A stretch of 64,000 nt of DNA from BOG-908 sp963795825 (GTDB lineage: Bacteria; Pseudomonadota; Alphaproteobacteria; Acetobacterales; Acetobacteraceae), in contig CAWCIW010000002.1 of assembly GCA_963795825.1 (NCBI GenBank), positions 62,001 to 126,000 on the forward strand, given 5' to 3'. How positions within the stretch are numbered: the stretch's first letter is position 1; every line of letters starts with the position of its first letter. The notes under the pieces are model-generated. The model saw only the letters and a program-made list of their open reading frames with translations, was not told the DNA's origin and made no database searches. Shown piece after piece: positions 35,893 through 43,987 of this stretch. The translations under genes were made by a program, and so were the position numbers.

Positions 35893-36058
35893 AAGCAAGT
35901 AGTCCTTTTTCGAGAAAAAGGACCAAAAAGCTTTTGCTCCGACGCCTGCACGGAGAGTTGGCTGCTGCTGCAGGCGCGCATCTTGCAGACAGATTGCGGT
36001 GCAGGCGGGGGAATAAAAGCTTTTTGGTCCTTTTTCTCGAAAAAGGACTGCTTGCTTG
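35893..36058. repeat. two-arm palindromic intergenic repeat, copy 13
   Basis: Both arms are of the GTCC/GGAC type. The centre has GCTGCTGCTGCAGGCGC and a right half diverged at GGCGGGGGAATAAAAGC. It lies between two tandem plus-strand genes. Confidence 0.9.
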
Positions 36059-36105
36059 CTTCCCGACATGTCAGCCCAAAGCAAGCTGGTATAGTCCTCC
36101 CGCGC

Positions 36106-37239
36106 ATGGACATCGCCGCCGCCCAGGGCTCCCACATCATCACCGTCTCGCGCGCCGCCTTCGCCCGCCCCGACACGGATTTCCTCTGCTTCGGCGAAAG
36201 CGACGTGGCCGCCCCGCTTGTGGCCCACGCAGCGCTCGCCGCCGCCATGCAGGCCGGCCAAACGCGCTATTCGGACGTGCGCGGCCTGCCGGCGCTGCGC
36301 CACGCCCTGGCGGACCACCTCAGCGCGCAACACGCAAAACCCGTCGCGGAAGCGCGCGTGCAGGTGACCGGCTCCGGCATGGCCGCGGTGCACGTGGCGA
36401 TGTCCGCCGTGCTGCGCCCGGGCGACCGCCTGGTCCACCTCACCCCCGCCTGGCCGAACTCGATGAACGCCGGCCGGATGCGCGGCGCCGAGGTCGAAGC
36501 GTTTCCGCTCGACCCCACGCCGGAAGGCGGCTTCACCCTCGATCTGGACCGCCTGGCCGCCCGCCTGGCCGGCGCCCGCGCCCTGTGGGTCAACAGCCCC
36601 AGCAACCCCACCGGCTGGACCGCGTCGGCCGCGGACATGCTGGCCATCCTGCAGATATGCCGCGCAACCGGAACCTGGCTGATCGCCGACGAGGTGTATA
36701 ACCGTCTCGTCTATGACGGCCCGCGCGCCGCTTCGATACTCGACATCTGCACGCCGGATGATCGCGTGCTCGTGGTCGGCAGCTTTTCCAAAGCCTGGGC
36801 GATGACCGGCTTCCGCATCGGCTGGCTGATCGTGCCGGCCAACACGCGCGACAGCTTCAGCGAATTGGTGGAAATCACCCATTCCGGCGTGGCCGCGTTC
36901 GTGCAGGAAGCAGCGCTGGCCGCGCTGGCCGACGCGGCATTCGTCGAACGTTTCCGCACCTACTGCGCCGTCGGCCGCGAAATGACCGCCGATGCCCTGT
37001 GCGCCCTGCCGCGCGTGCGCTGGTCGGCGCCGCCGGGCGCGTTCTACGCGTTCTTCGGTGTGGATGGCCTCATTGACAGCCTAGGTTTCGCGTTGCGCCT
37101 GGTGCATGAGCACGGCGTGGCGGTGGCGCCAGGCTGCGCGTTCGAGGCGGGCGGCGAGGGGCATCTGCGGCTGTGTTTCGCGCAGTCGCCGGCGGTGTTG
37201 GGGCGCGCGCTCGGGCGCTTGAGTGCGGCGTTGACGTAG
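36106..37239 (+). CDS. PLP-dependent class I/II aminotransferase
   Basis: This intact 377-residue enzyme has the fold-type I landmarks: TRYSDVRGLPALRHALADH, VTGSGMAAVHVAMSAVLRPGD, NSPSNPTGW, IADEVYNRLVYDG, and the PLP lysine in VVGSFSKAWAMTGFRIGWL. The C-terminal GCAFEAGGEGHLRLCFAQ holds the substrate-carboxylate Arg. It resembles the aspartate/aromatic aminotransferase group, but the amino donor cannot be fixed. Near the start an ATG (36106) is preceded by GTCCTCCCGCGC, a poor ribosome-binding site; the frame is open upstream into the repeat. Confidence 0.88.
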   Translation: MDIAAAQGSHIITVSRAAFARPDTDFLCFGESDVAAPLVAHAALAAAMQAGQTRYSDVRGLPALRHALADHLSAQHAKPVAEARVQVTGSGMAAVHVAMSAVLRPGDRLVHLTPAWPNSMNAGRMRGAEVEAFPLDPTPEGGFTLDLDRLAARLAGARALWVNSPSNPTGWTASAADMLAILQICRATGTWLIADEVYNRLVYDGPRAASILDICTPDDRVLVVGSFSKAWAMTGFRIGWLIVPANTRDSFSELVEITHSGVAAFVQEAALAALADAAFVERFRTYCAVGREMTADALCALPRVRWSAPPGAFYAFFGVDGLIDSLGFALRLVHEHGVAVAPGCAFEAGGEGHLRLCFAQSPAVLGRALGRLSAALT

Positions 37240-37240
37240 C

Positions 37241-37414
37241 AAGAAAGCAGTCCTTTTTCGAGAAAAAGGACCAAAAAGCTTTTGCCATGACGCCTGCACC
37301 ACGGCCTACGCTCATTTCGCAAGTCGGTACGTTTGCAATAACAGCCCGGACGATGGTGCAGCCGTCGGAGCAAAAGCCTTCTGGTCCTTTTTCTCGAAAA
37401 AGGACTGCTTTCTT
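37241..37414. repeat. two-arm palindromic intergenic repeat, copy 14
   Basis: Both arms are of the GTCC/GGAC type. The centre has GCCTACGCTCATTTCGCAAG against TTTGCAATAACAGCCC. It lies between the convergent ends of the aminotransferase and aroKB. Confidence 0.92.
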
Positions 37415-37425
37415 CCTTCACTTAC

Positions 37426-39138
37426 TCACCCCTCACACCCCGCCTCCCGCAAAACCGAAACCACCGCCTCCCCCGCCACATCCCGGCTGGTGAAAGCCTC
37501 GCCCACACCGCGCACGAGCACAAACGCCAGCCGCCCGTCGCGCATCTTCTTGTCGCGCTGCATATGCGCGATCAGCGACGCGGCCGAGAACCGCCGCTCC
37601 AGGCCGCGCAACGCATACGGCATCCCGCAAGCCGCCAGATGCGCACAAACCCGATCCGCATCGGCCGCTGTGCAAAACCCGAGTTTTTCGGACAACCGGA
37701 AGGCCAGCACCAGCCCCAGGCTCACCGCCTCGCCGTGCAGCAATTCGCCGGTGTAGCCATACTCGGCTTCCAACGCATGGGCGAACGTGTGGCCCAGATT
37801 GAGCAGTGCGCGGCCGCCTTCGGCGCGTTCCTCGCGCTCGTCCGCCTCCACCACGCGCGCCTTGAACGCGCAGGCGCGCGCCACGGCCGCCGCCTGCACC
37901 GAAGCGTCGCCGGCGAGCAGCGCCGCGCCGTTGGCCTCGCACCAGGCGAAGAAACCGGCATCGCCGATCAGCCCGGCTTTCACGATTTCCGCATAGCCCG
38001 CCCGCAACTCCCGCAACGGCAGCGTCGCCAGAACGTCGGTATCGGCCAGCACGATGCGCGGCTGGTGGAAGGCGCCGAGCAGGTTCTTGCCGAACGCCGT
38101 GTTGATGCCGGTCTTGCCGCCGACGCTCGAATCCACCTGGGCCAGCAGCGTGGTGGGCACCTGCACGAAGGGCAGCCCGCGCAGCAAGGTCGCCGCGGCG
38201 AACCCGGCGAGGTCGCCGATCACGCCGCCGCCGAGGGCCACCACCGCGGTGCGCCGCTCCACGCCTTCTTCCAGCAGCGCGTCGGTCAGCCGCCCAAATT
38301 GTGCCAATGACTTCGACGCCTCGCCCGGCGGCACCAGAACCGTGCGCACGGCGAATCCGGCCTCTTCCAGCCCGGCGCGCAACGCCGGCAGATGCAGCGG
38401 CGCCACCGTCTCGTCGGCCACCACCACCAGGCGGCGCTGCGGCAGCACCGGCGCCAGCAGGCCGCCCGCGCGCGCCAGCAATCCGCTGCCCACCACCACG
38501 TCGTAGTCGCCGTCGGCGAGCGCCACGCGCACCAGGGCCGGCGGCGTGTGGCCGTGCACCGCGTCCACCACGCGCCAGGCGGTGGCGTCCGGACTGTCCT
38601 CGCCGCATTGCACCATGATGTCCGCCTCCGCATAGATCGGGTGCCGCTTTGCCATCAGCTCGGCCAATATCCGCTCCGGATCGCCGCCCAGCAGCAGCGG
38701 CCGGTGCGAGCGCCCGGCGGTGCGCCGCACCAGCGTGGCCAGCGGGCAGCGCAGCCACAGGCTCACCGCGCCGTCGCGTATCGCCGCCCGGGTGTCCGCA
38801 TCCATGAACGCGCCGCCGCCGGTCGCCAGCACGATCGGCGGGCCGGCGAGCAGGCGGCGTATCACCCGGCGCTCGCCCTCGCGGAACGCCGGCTCGCCGT
38901 GCCGCGCAAACAGTTCGGCGACCGTGCAGCCGGCGGCCTGCTCGATCTCGGCATCGGCGTCGCGGAACGGCAGGCCGAGCCGTAGGGCCACCCGCCGCCC
39001 GATCGAGGTTTTGCCGGAGCCGGGCAGGCCCACCAGCACCAGCGCGCGCGCCGCGAGCCAGGCCGGCCGGGCGGCGGGCCGGGTGCCGGATGGTTCGGCC
39101 GGCGCGCGCGGCTCCGGCAAGGTTGAGTTGCGTGTCAT
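37426..39138 (-). CDS. aroKB: fused shikimate kinase / 3-dehydroquinate synthase
   Basis: One intact 570-residue frame carries two shikimate-pathway enzymes. Residues about 30-190 are shikimate kinase: P-loop LVGLPGSGKTSIGR, FRDADAEIE, the FREGERR and VLATGGGAFMD motifs, and the RHPIYAEAD end. Residues about 200-565 are 3-dehydroquinate synthase: VVADETVAPLH, PPGEASKSLAQF, ALGGGVIGDLAGFAAA, TTLLAQVDSSVGGKTGIN, the metal-binding NLGHTFAHALE and LLHGEAVSLGL with the zinc His residues. A short linker (VVDAVHGHTPPALVRV) joins them. ATG 39138 fits; the frame is open further upstream without likeness to the family. A small membrane-protein gene diverges 99 bp away. Confidence 0.93.
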   Translation of the reverse strand: MTRNSTLPEPRAPAEPSGTRPAARPAWLAARALVLVGLPGSGKTSIGRRVALRLGLPFRDADAEIEQAAGCTVAELFARHGEPAFREGERRVIRRLLAGPPIVLATGGGAFMDADTRAAIRDGAVSLWLRCPLATLVRRTAGRSHRPLLLGGDPERILAELMAKRHPIYAEADIMVQCGEDSPDATAWRVVDAVHGHTPPALVRVALADGDYDVVVGSGLLARAGGLLAPVLPQRRLVVVADETVAPLHLPALRAGLEEAGFAVRTVLVPPGEASKSLAQFGRLTDALLEEGVERRTAVVALGGGVIGDLAGFAAATLLRGLPFVQVPTTLLAQVDSSVGGKTGINTAFGKNLLGAFHQPRIVLADTDVLATLPLRELRAGYAEIVKAGLIGDAGFFAWCEANGAALLAGDASVQAAAVARACAFKARVVEADEREERAEGGRALLNLGHTFAHALEAEYGYTGELLHGEAVSLGLVLAFRLSEKLGFCTAADADRVCAHLAACGMPYALRGLERRFSAASLIAHMQRDKKMRDGRLAFVLVRGVGEAFTSRDVAGEAVVSVLREAGCEG

Positions 39139-39237
39139 TCCCGGCGAGGCTAGCACACGCTGCGGCACCGCACAGGCGGCCGGCATGCGCTCGGCAGCCG
39201 GGGCGCCGACGACCAACAGGGGGCACCACCGCGCCGG

Positions 39238-39384
39238 ATGAGCCGTTTCTTCATCATCATCTTCGGATTGTTTCTGCTGGCCGTGCTGGCCGGCTTCGTG
39301 GTCATCGGCGCGTTCCCGCCGCAACCGCATCGCGCGCCGGTGGAGCACGTGCTGTCTAACGATAAGTTCTCTAATCATCCCTGA
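39238..39384 (+). CDS. 48-residue single-span membrane protein
   Basis: This small gene encodes MSRFFIIIFGLFLLAVLAGF, then VVIGAFPPQPHRAPVEHVLS and the tail NDKFSNHP. It has one N-terminal transmembrane helix followed by a short Pro-rich tail. The coding frame is bounded by an ATG preceded by GGGGG and a TGA just before the repeat at 39394. The amphipathic end and clean helix support a real small protein, but no function is known. It diverges from aroKB. Confidence 0.6.
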   Translation: MSRFFIIIFGLFLLAVLAGFVVIGAFPPQPHRAPVEHVLSNDKFSNHP

Positions 39385-39393
39385 GTGGAGCAG

Positions 39394-39582
39394 GAAGCAA
39401 GCAAGTCGTCCTTTTTCGAGAAAAAGGACCAAAAAGCTTTTGCTCCGACGCCTGCACCAAGGCTTACGCCGGGCCGGCAAATCTTTATGTCAGCCACGAT
39501 TTGCAAGATAAACGCGGGCGACTCCGCCACGGGGAACGCAAAAGTTTTTTGGTCCTTTTTTTCAAAAAAGGACTGCTTGCCT
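39394..39582. repeat. two-arm palindromic intergenic repeat, copy 15
   Basis: The left arm has GTCC with CGAG, and the right arm GTCC with a TTCAAAA-type loop, so the loops differ between arms. The centre includes TTTGCAAG-like sequence. It lies between convergent genes. Confidence 0.88.
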
Positions 39583-39589
39583 TGCCCAC

Positions 39590-40489
39590 CTACCGCCGCG
39601 AACCAACCCCGACATGCGCCACCACCACAGGCGCCCGCACAACCATCGCCGGCGCCCGGAACACCACACGCGGCACAGGCGCCACCGGCCGAAGCACAGA
39701 CCGCGCGGCATAAGGAGGCCGACTGGCCGCCGGCGCATAGCTGAACACATGCACATGCGCGCCAGGGCGGAAGACCGGCTCTTCGCTCCGGCCCGCTCCA
39801 TAGCCGACGTAGCGGTGGCGCCAGTCCAGCCGGCTCCACGGCACATACGTGTAAGGCAGCGCCACGCCGGCCAGCCAGGTCACCTGGCCCGCGTCGGCGG
39901 CGCAGGCGCCGGCGGGCCCGAACACGCAACCCGGGTTGTAGACCGGCAGGTATACCTCCTGCGGCGAGGGCGCAGATATTGTGATGTCGCTGCCGTCATT
40001 GACGACGCTGTCGTTCGGCCCGGAAGCCAGGCCGCCGGCTTGCTGGGCGAGCTGGCGCAAGGACTGGATGGCGTCCAGCACATCGGTCTGCTGGGCGATG
40101 AACGCGCGGCCGAGATGCTCGGTCCATTCGAGATCGGCATCCATCATCTGCAACACCTGCGGGAACGCCAGCAACGCCACCACGCCGGGGTCCCAGTCAT
40201 GCCCGGCGGCGGCCGCGGTGAGCTGCGCCACGCTCTGCCCCGCCTGGGCGGGATCCGCGAGGAAGCGCGCGGCTTCCACGATCTGCGCCGGGTAGGTGGC
40301 CGCGGTGAGCATGTTGGCCAGCACCGTATCCGGATACAGCGCGACCGGCGCCAGCAGCGCGCGGAGCTGCGGCGCCGAGAGCGCGGGCTGGCCAGGATTG
40401 GGCGCGTTGACTATGGGCAGCGGCGCGGCCGGCTGCGCCCGGGCGGCTGTCAGGGACAAGACGAGGGCGATGGCAATGCGGTTCAGCAC
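39590..40489 (-). CDS. DUF3300 family secreted protein
   Basis: The product of about 299 residues has a signal peptide (VLNRIAIALVLSLTAARAQP) and the DUF3300 core: LSAPQLRALLAPVALYPDTV, LANMLTAATYPAQIVEAARF, HDWDPGVVALLAFPQVLQMM and DIQSLRQLAQQAG-like segments. A PQEVYLPVYNPGCVFGP motif follows. The tail is Val/Arg/Pro rich. The family is widespread and of unknown function, likely periplasmic or at the outer membrane. GTG 40489 is chosen because GGAAGGA lies 11 nt upstream and it gives a proper signal peptide; the open frame continues upstream into the control region of the next gene. Confidence 0.85.
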   Translation of the reverse strand: MLNRIAIALVLSLTAARAQPAAPLPIVNAPNPGQPALSAPQLRALLAPVALYPDTVLANMLTAATYPAQIVEAARFLADPAQAGQSVAQLTAAAAGHDWDPGVVALLAFPQVLQMMDADLEWTEHLGRAFIAQQTDVLDAIQSLRQLAQQAGGLASGPNDSVVNDGSDITISAPSPQEVYLPVYNPGCVFGPAGACAADAGQVTWLAGVALPYTYVPWSRLDWRHRYVGYGAGRSEEPVFRPGAHVHVFSYAPAASRPPYAARSVLRPVAPVPRVVFRAPAMVVRAPVVVAHVGVGSRR

Positions 40490-40518
40490 GATCGGGGTTA
40501 TCCTTCCGACAAGCGAGA

Positions 40519-41913
40519 TTGGCGCGTGCGGCCGCCCACGCAACCGCGCGCCGCACGCCGGGCCGCGTTGAGGCGACCCGCCGGCCGCTGCGCGATGCCC
40601 CGCCGGTGATCGCGCCCATACTGGCCACCAAAGGGCGGGCCGGGTTCTGGCTGGCGGTGGTGCTGACAGGCGTGGGAACCGGGCTGGCGGCGGCGTCGCT
40701 GACCGCGCTGCTGTCGGTCGTGCAGCGCGCCGCCTGGCCCGCCGCCGGCGACGACCTGTTGCAGGCGGCTGCCCGCGCACCGGCCTGGCGGCACATCGCC
40801 GTACTGCTCGCGGCGGGGCTGCTGACGGGAGGCGGCCAGTGGCTGCTGCGCCGGCTGCCCGGCCCGGCCGGGACGGACATCACCGAGGCGCTGTGGTTCC
40901 AAGCCGGGCGGCTGCCGGCCCGCCGCACTCTGGGCAGCGCCGTGCTCTCCGTGGTGATCGTGGGCATGGGCGCCTCGCTCGGGCGGGAAGGCGCGCCGAA
41001 ACAGGCCGGCGCGGTGCTGGGCAACCTGGTCTCCACCGGCACGGGCCTGCCGGATGATCTGCGGCGCCTGCTGGTGGCGTGCGGCGCCGGCGCCGGGATG
41101 GCGGCCGTCTATGGCGTGCCGCTCGGAGGCGCGCTGTTCGCGCTCGAGGTGCTGCGCGGCGAGCTGGCGCTGCGCTTCGTGGTGCCGGCTTTGATGACGT
41201 CGCTGATCGCCACCGCGATCGCCTGGCTATTCGTCTCCAACGGCCCGACCTACGTGATCCCGGCCTATGCGGCGCCTGATTCGACCCTGGCCTGGGCGCT
41301 GCTGGCCGGGCCGATTTTGGGCGTGGCGGCGGTGGGCCTGGTGCGCGCCGTGGCCTGGGCGGAGCACCGCAAGCCGAAGGGCGGGTGGCGGCTTGTGGCG
41401 CCGGTGCTGGCCCTGGGCGCGCTCGGGGCCGTCTCGATCGCCGCGCCGGCGCTGCTCGGCAACGGCCGGGACCTCGCCCAGCTGCTGTTCACCGGCCAGG
41501 TCGCGGCCCCGCTGGTGCTGGCGCTGCTCCTGCTCAAGCCGGCTGCCACCGTGCTCTGCCTCGGCACGGGCGCGCCCGGCGGGCTGTTCACGCCGTCATT
41601 GACGATCGGTGCCCTGCTGGGCGCGGCGCTGGGATCCGTGTGGTCGCTCGCCTGGCCAGGCGTGCCGCCCGGGCTGTTCGCGGTTTTGGGCGCGGCCGGC
41701 CTGGTTGCGGCGACCACGCAGGGGCCGGTCTCCACGGTCGTGCTGATGATGGAGCTGACCGGCCAGGCTAGGATGGGGATATTGCCGATGCTGCTGGTGG
41801 TGGCCGGCGCCACGCTCGTTTCGCGCACGATCGAGGCGCGGTCGATCTACGATGCGCGGTTGACGGATGCTGAGGTGGTGGCGCGGCAGCGTGAGCGGGA
41901 GGGAGGGCTTTAG
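40519..41913 (+). CDS. ClC family chloride channel/transporter
   Basis: The protein of about 435-464 residues has the ClC topology with about twelve hydrophobic stretches. Selectivity-filter marks are seen: MGASLGREGAPKQAGA (the GREGP-type helix), YGVPLGGALFALEVLRGEL, and GTGAPGGLFTPSLTIGA (the GxFxP-type helix). Cation-coupled exchange usually needs a gating Glu, which here is the Glu in GREG. No CBS domains follow, so it is the short bacterial form. The start is uncertain: GTG 40606 gives a conventional N-terminus, while the frame is open from 40519. It diverges from the DUF3300 gene by 30 bp. Confidence 0.85.
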   Translation: MARAAAHATARRTPGRVEATRRPLRDAPPVIAPILATKGRAGFWLAVVLTGVGTGLAAASLTALLSVVQRAAWPAAGDDLLQAAARAPAWRHIAVLLAAGLLTGGGQWLLRRLPGPAGTDITEALWFQAGRLPARRTLGSAVLSVVIVGMGASLGREGAPKQAGAVLGNLVSTGTGLPDDLRRLLVACGAGAGMAAVYGVPLGGALFALEVLRGELALRFVVPALMTSLIATAIAWLFVSNGPTYVIPAYAAPDSTLAWALLAGPILGVAAVGLVRAVAWAEHRKPKGGWRLVAPVLALGALGAVSIAAPALLGNGRDLAQLLFTGQVAAPLVLALLLLKPAATVLCLGTGAPGGLFTPSLTIGALLGAALGSVWSLAWPGVPPGLFAVLGAAGLVAATTQGPVSTVVLMMELTGQARMGILPMLLVVAGATLVSRTIEARSIYDARLTDAEVVARQREREGGL

Positions 41914-41920
41914 GTTGGGC

Positions 41921-42090
41921 AAGGCAAGGCCTTCTTTTTTGAAAAAAAGAAGCAAAAAACTTTTGCTATGTGCTGTCGCGCCCAAGCTGGATATCCGCTT
42001 CGCCGGGGTACTAAGGTCGATGCGCCTGCCCGAGGGAACGGAGATAAAAGCTTTTTGGTCCTTTTTCTCGAAAAAGGACTGCTTGCTTTC
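41921..42090. repeat. two-arm palindromic intergenic repeat, copy 16 (hybrid arms)
   Basis: The left arm is of the CTTC/GAAG type, the right arm of the GTCC/GGAC type. The centre (GTGCTGTCGCGCCCAAGCTGG ...) resembles that of copies 7 and 8. It lies between tandem genes. Confidence 0.88.
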
Positions 42091-42165
42091 TTTGAACGTG
42101 CCGCCGGCAAGAAAGAACGATTTTCTTCCTTCCCCGCCTCACGCAACAAGTGCTTTCTGGCCCGC

Positions 42166-43599
42166 ATGACCGAGCTCTGGCTGACCCTTCTCCACATCCG
42201 CCACGACATCGTATTTCCGCTCGGCCTGGTCCTGGCGCTTTGCGTGTCGCTGCACGTGCTGTTGCGCAAACGCGAGGTCGCCACTGCGGTGGGCTGGATC
42301 GGCCTGGCCTGGTTCGCGCCGTTCACCGGCGCCGCGGTCTATTACGTGTTCGGTATCAACCGCGTGCAGCGCCGGGCCCGCCGGCTGCGGCCCGGCGCGG
42401 GCGGGCCGTCCGCGCCCCCGAGCGCCACCACGGAGCGCGATGGCGACACCCACCTGGCGGCCTTGCGCGCCGGCAACGGGCGGGTCAGCGGACACAATCT
42501 GCTCGGCGGCAACGCGATCGCGATGTACCAGAACGGCGATGCGGGCTATCCCGCGATGCTGGAGGCCATCGCCGCGGCGGAGGCGAGCGTCGGCCTGTCG
42601 TCCTATTTGTTCGAAAACGATCTATGGGGCGGCCGTTTCATCGATGCACTGGCGGACGCGCAGAAACGTGGGCTGGCGGTGCGCGTGCTGATCGACGGCA
42701 TCGGCGGCGGCTGGGTGCGCTCGCCGGCCTATCACGCGCTGCGCCGCCGTGGCGTGCCGGCGCAGCGTTTCCTGCACTCGCCGCTGCCGTGGCGCATGCC
42801 GTTCCTCAATCTGCGTTCGCACAAGAAGATACTCGTGGTGGACGGCCGCATCGGCTTCACCGGCGGGCTGAACGTGGCCGACGACAACGTGCTCGCCGGC
42901 CATCCCAAAACCCCTGTGCAGGACACGCATTTTCGTTTCGCGGGGCCGGTGGTCGGGCAACTCGTCGAAGCCTTCGCGCAGGACTGGCAGTTTGCGACAG
43001 GCGAAACACTGGGCGGCGACGCGTGGTTTCCTGTGCTGTCGGCAAACGAGGCGGCCAGCGTCGCCTCCCGCGTCATCGGCTCGGGACCGGACGAGGATGT
43101 CGAGAAGATCGAGTTCGCCATCCTGCAGGCGGTGGCGTGCGCGCGCGAAAGCATCGCGGTGATGACGCCGTATTTCTTGCCGGACGAACGGCTGGGCGCC
43201 GCACTGTCGCTGGCGGCGATGCGCGGCGTGCAGGTGGACGTGGTGATGCCGCAACGAAGCAACCAGAAGATGGTCGACTGGGCGGCGCGGGCGAATGTGG
43301 GGCCGATCCTGTCCGACGGTGTGCGCGTGTGGCTGTCGCCGCCGCCGTTCCGGCATTCCAAGCTGATGGTGGTGGACGGCGAATGGTTCCTGGTCGGCAG
43401 CTGCAACTGGGATATCCGGTCGTTCCGGCTGAATTTCGAGCTGTGCGTCGAGAGTTATGGGGCTGCGGATGCGGCTTCGGTGGCGGCGTTCGTGCATCAG
43501 TGCCGCGGCGCGCGGCTGACCGAAGCGGATTTGCAGGCGCGGTCACTGCCCGTGCGGCTGCGCGATGCTTTGGCTCGGCTTTGCATGCCGTATTTATAG
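42166..43599 (+). CDS. cls: cardiolipin synthase (PLD superfamily)
   Basis: The 477-residue protein has two N-terminal transmembrane segments (residues about 6-30 and 38-62) and a linker. Two phospholipase-D HKD motifs follow: HKKILVVDGRIGFTGGLN in the first half and HSKLMVVDGEWFLVGSCN in the second. This is the arrangement of bacterial cardiolipin synthases, which join two phosphatidylglycerols at the inner membrane. The motif MTPYFLPDERL lies before the second site as usual. ATG 42166 gives MTELWLTLLHIRHDIVFPLG. The frame is open upstream through the repeat, which is not counted. Confidence 0.92.
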   Translation: MTELWLTLLHIRHDIVFPLGLVLALCVSLHVLLRKREVATAVGWIGLAWFAPFTGAAVYYVFGINRVQRRARRLRPGAGGPSAPPSATTERDGDTHLAALRAGNGRVSGHNLLGGNAIAMYQNGDAGYPAMLEAIAAAEASVGLSSYLFENDLWGGRFIDALADAQKRGLAVRVLIDGIGGGWVRSPAYHALRRRGVPAQRFLHSPLPWRMPFLNLRSHKKILVVDGRIGFTGGLNVADDNVLAGHPKTPVQDTHFRFAGPVVGQLVEAFAQDWQFATGETLGGDAWFPVLSANEAASVASRVIGSGPDEDVEKIEFAILQAVACARESIAVMTPYFLPDERLGAALSLAAMRGVQVDVVMPQRSNQKMVDWAARANVGPILSDGVRVWLSPPPFRHSKLMVVDGEWFLVGSCNWDIRSFRLNFELCVESYGAADAASVAAFVHQCRGARLTEADLQARSLPVRLRDALARLCMPYL

Positions 43600-43602
43600 G
43601 GT

Positions 43603-43762
43603 AGGCAAGCAAGCAGTCCTTTTTTGGAAAAAAAGGACCAAAAAACTTTTGCTCCGACGCCTGCACCACGGCCAACTTTAATTCTGCAGGATGCACTCTG
43701 GCAAACTCGGCCTGGATCTTTTGTACAGGCGTCACGGTAAATGCATTTTGCTTCTTTTTCTT
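43603..43762. repeat. two-arm palindromic intergenic repeat, copy 17 (decayed right arm)
   Basis: The left arm is of the GTCC/GGAC type. The right arm is degraded: ACAGGCGTCACGGTAAATGC then TTTTGCTTCTTTTTCTTG, lacking the A-run of the hairpin. It lies between convergent genes; the stop of the next small gene lies beside it. Confidence 0.8.
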
Positions 43763-43765
43763 GCG

Positions 43766-43933
43766 CTACTCACCAGCCCGCAACCGCTCCACCGCCGCGC
43801 CCAAAGCCGCGCCGACCAGGCAAACCTTCAGGCCCAACGGAAACACCGCCAGAGCCGACCCATCCGCGGCAAACGCGCCGGACGCGGACGCCACCAGCAA
43901 CACCGCAACGGCCAACATACGAAGCGCGATCAT
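43766..43933 (-). CDS. 55-residue small secreted or membrane protein
   Basis: On the minus strand an ATG-initiated frame encodes MIALRMLAVAVLLVASASGA, then FAADGSALAVFPLGLKVCLV and GAALGAAVERLRAGE. The N-terminus is a good signal peptide with a cleavage at AFA-AD, leaving a tiny mature protein with one Cys. It stops just outside the decayed arm of the repeat. The coding frame is the only one in the gap with a clear leader. The function is unknown. Confidence 0.6.
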   Translation of the reverse strand: MIALRMLAVAVLLVASASGAFAADGSALAVFPLGLKVCLVGAALGAAVERLRAGE

Positions 43934-43987
43934 GAGACGGCCTTTCCAGCTGCCCCATATTCATATCACAAAACCGTGACCGGCTGG

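Noticed and set aside
34975..36882. A 635-residue minus-strand frame spanning the TonB receptor end, a repeat and the aminotransferase
   Set aside because: It crosses two conserved plus-strand genes and a repeat element, and shows no family motif.
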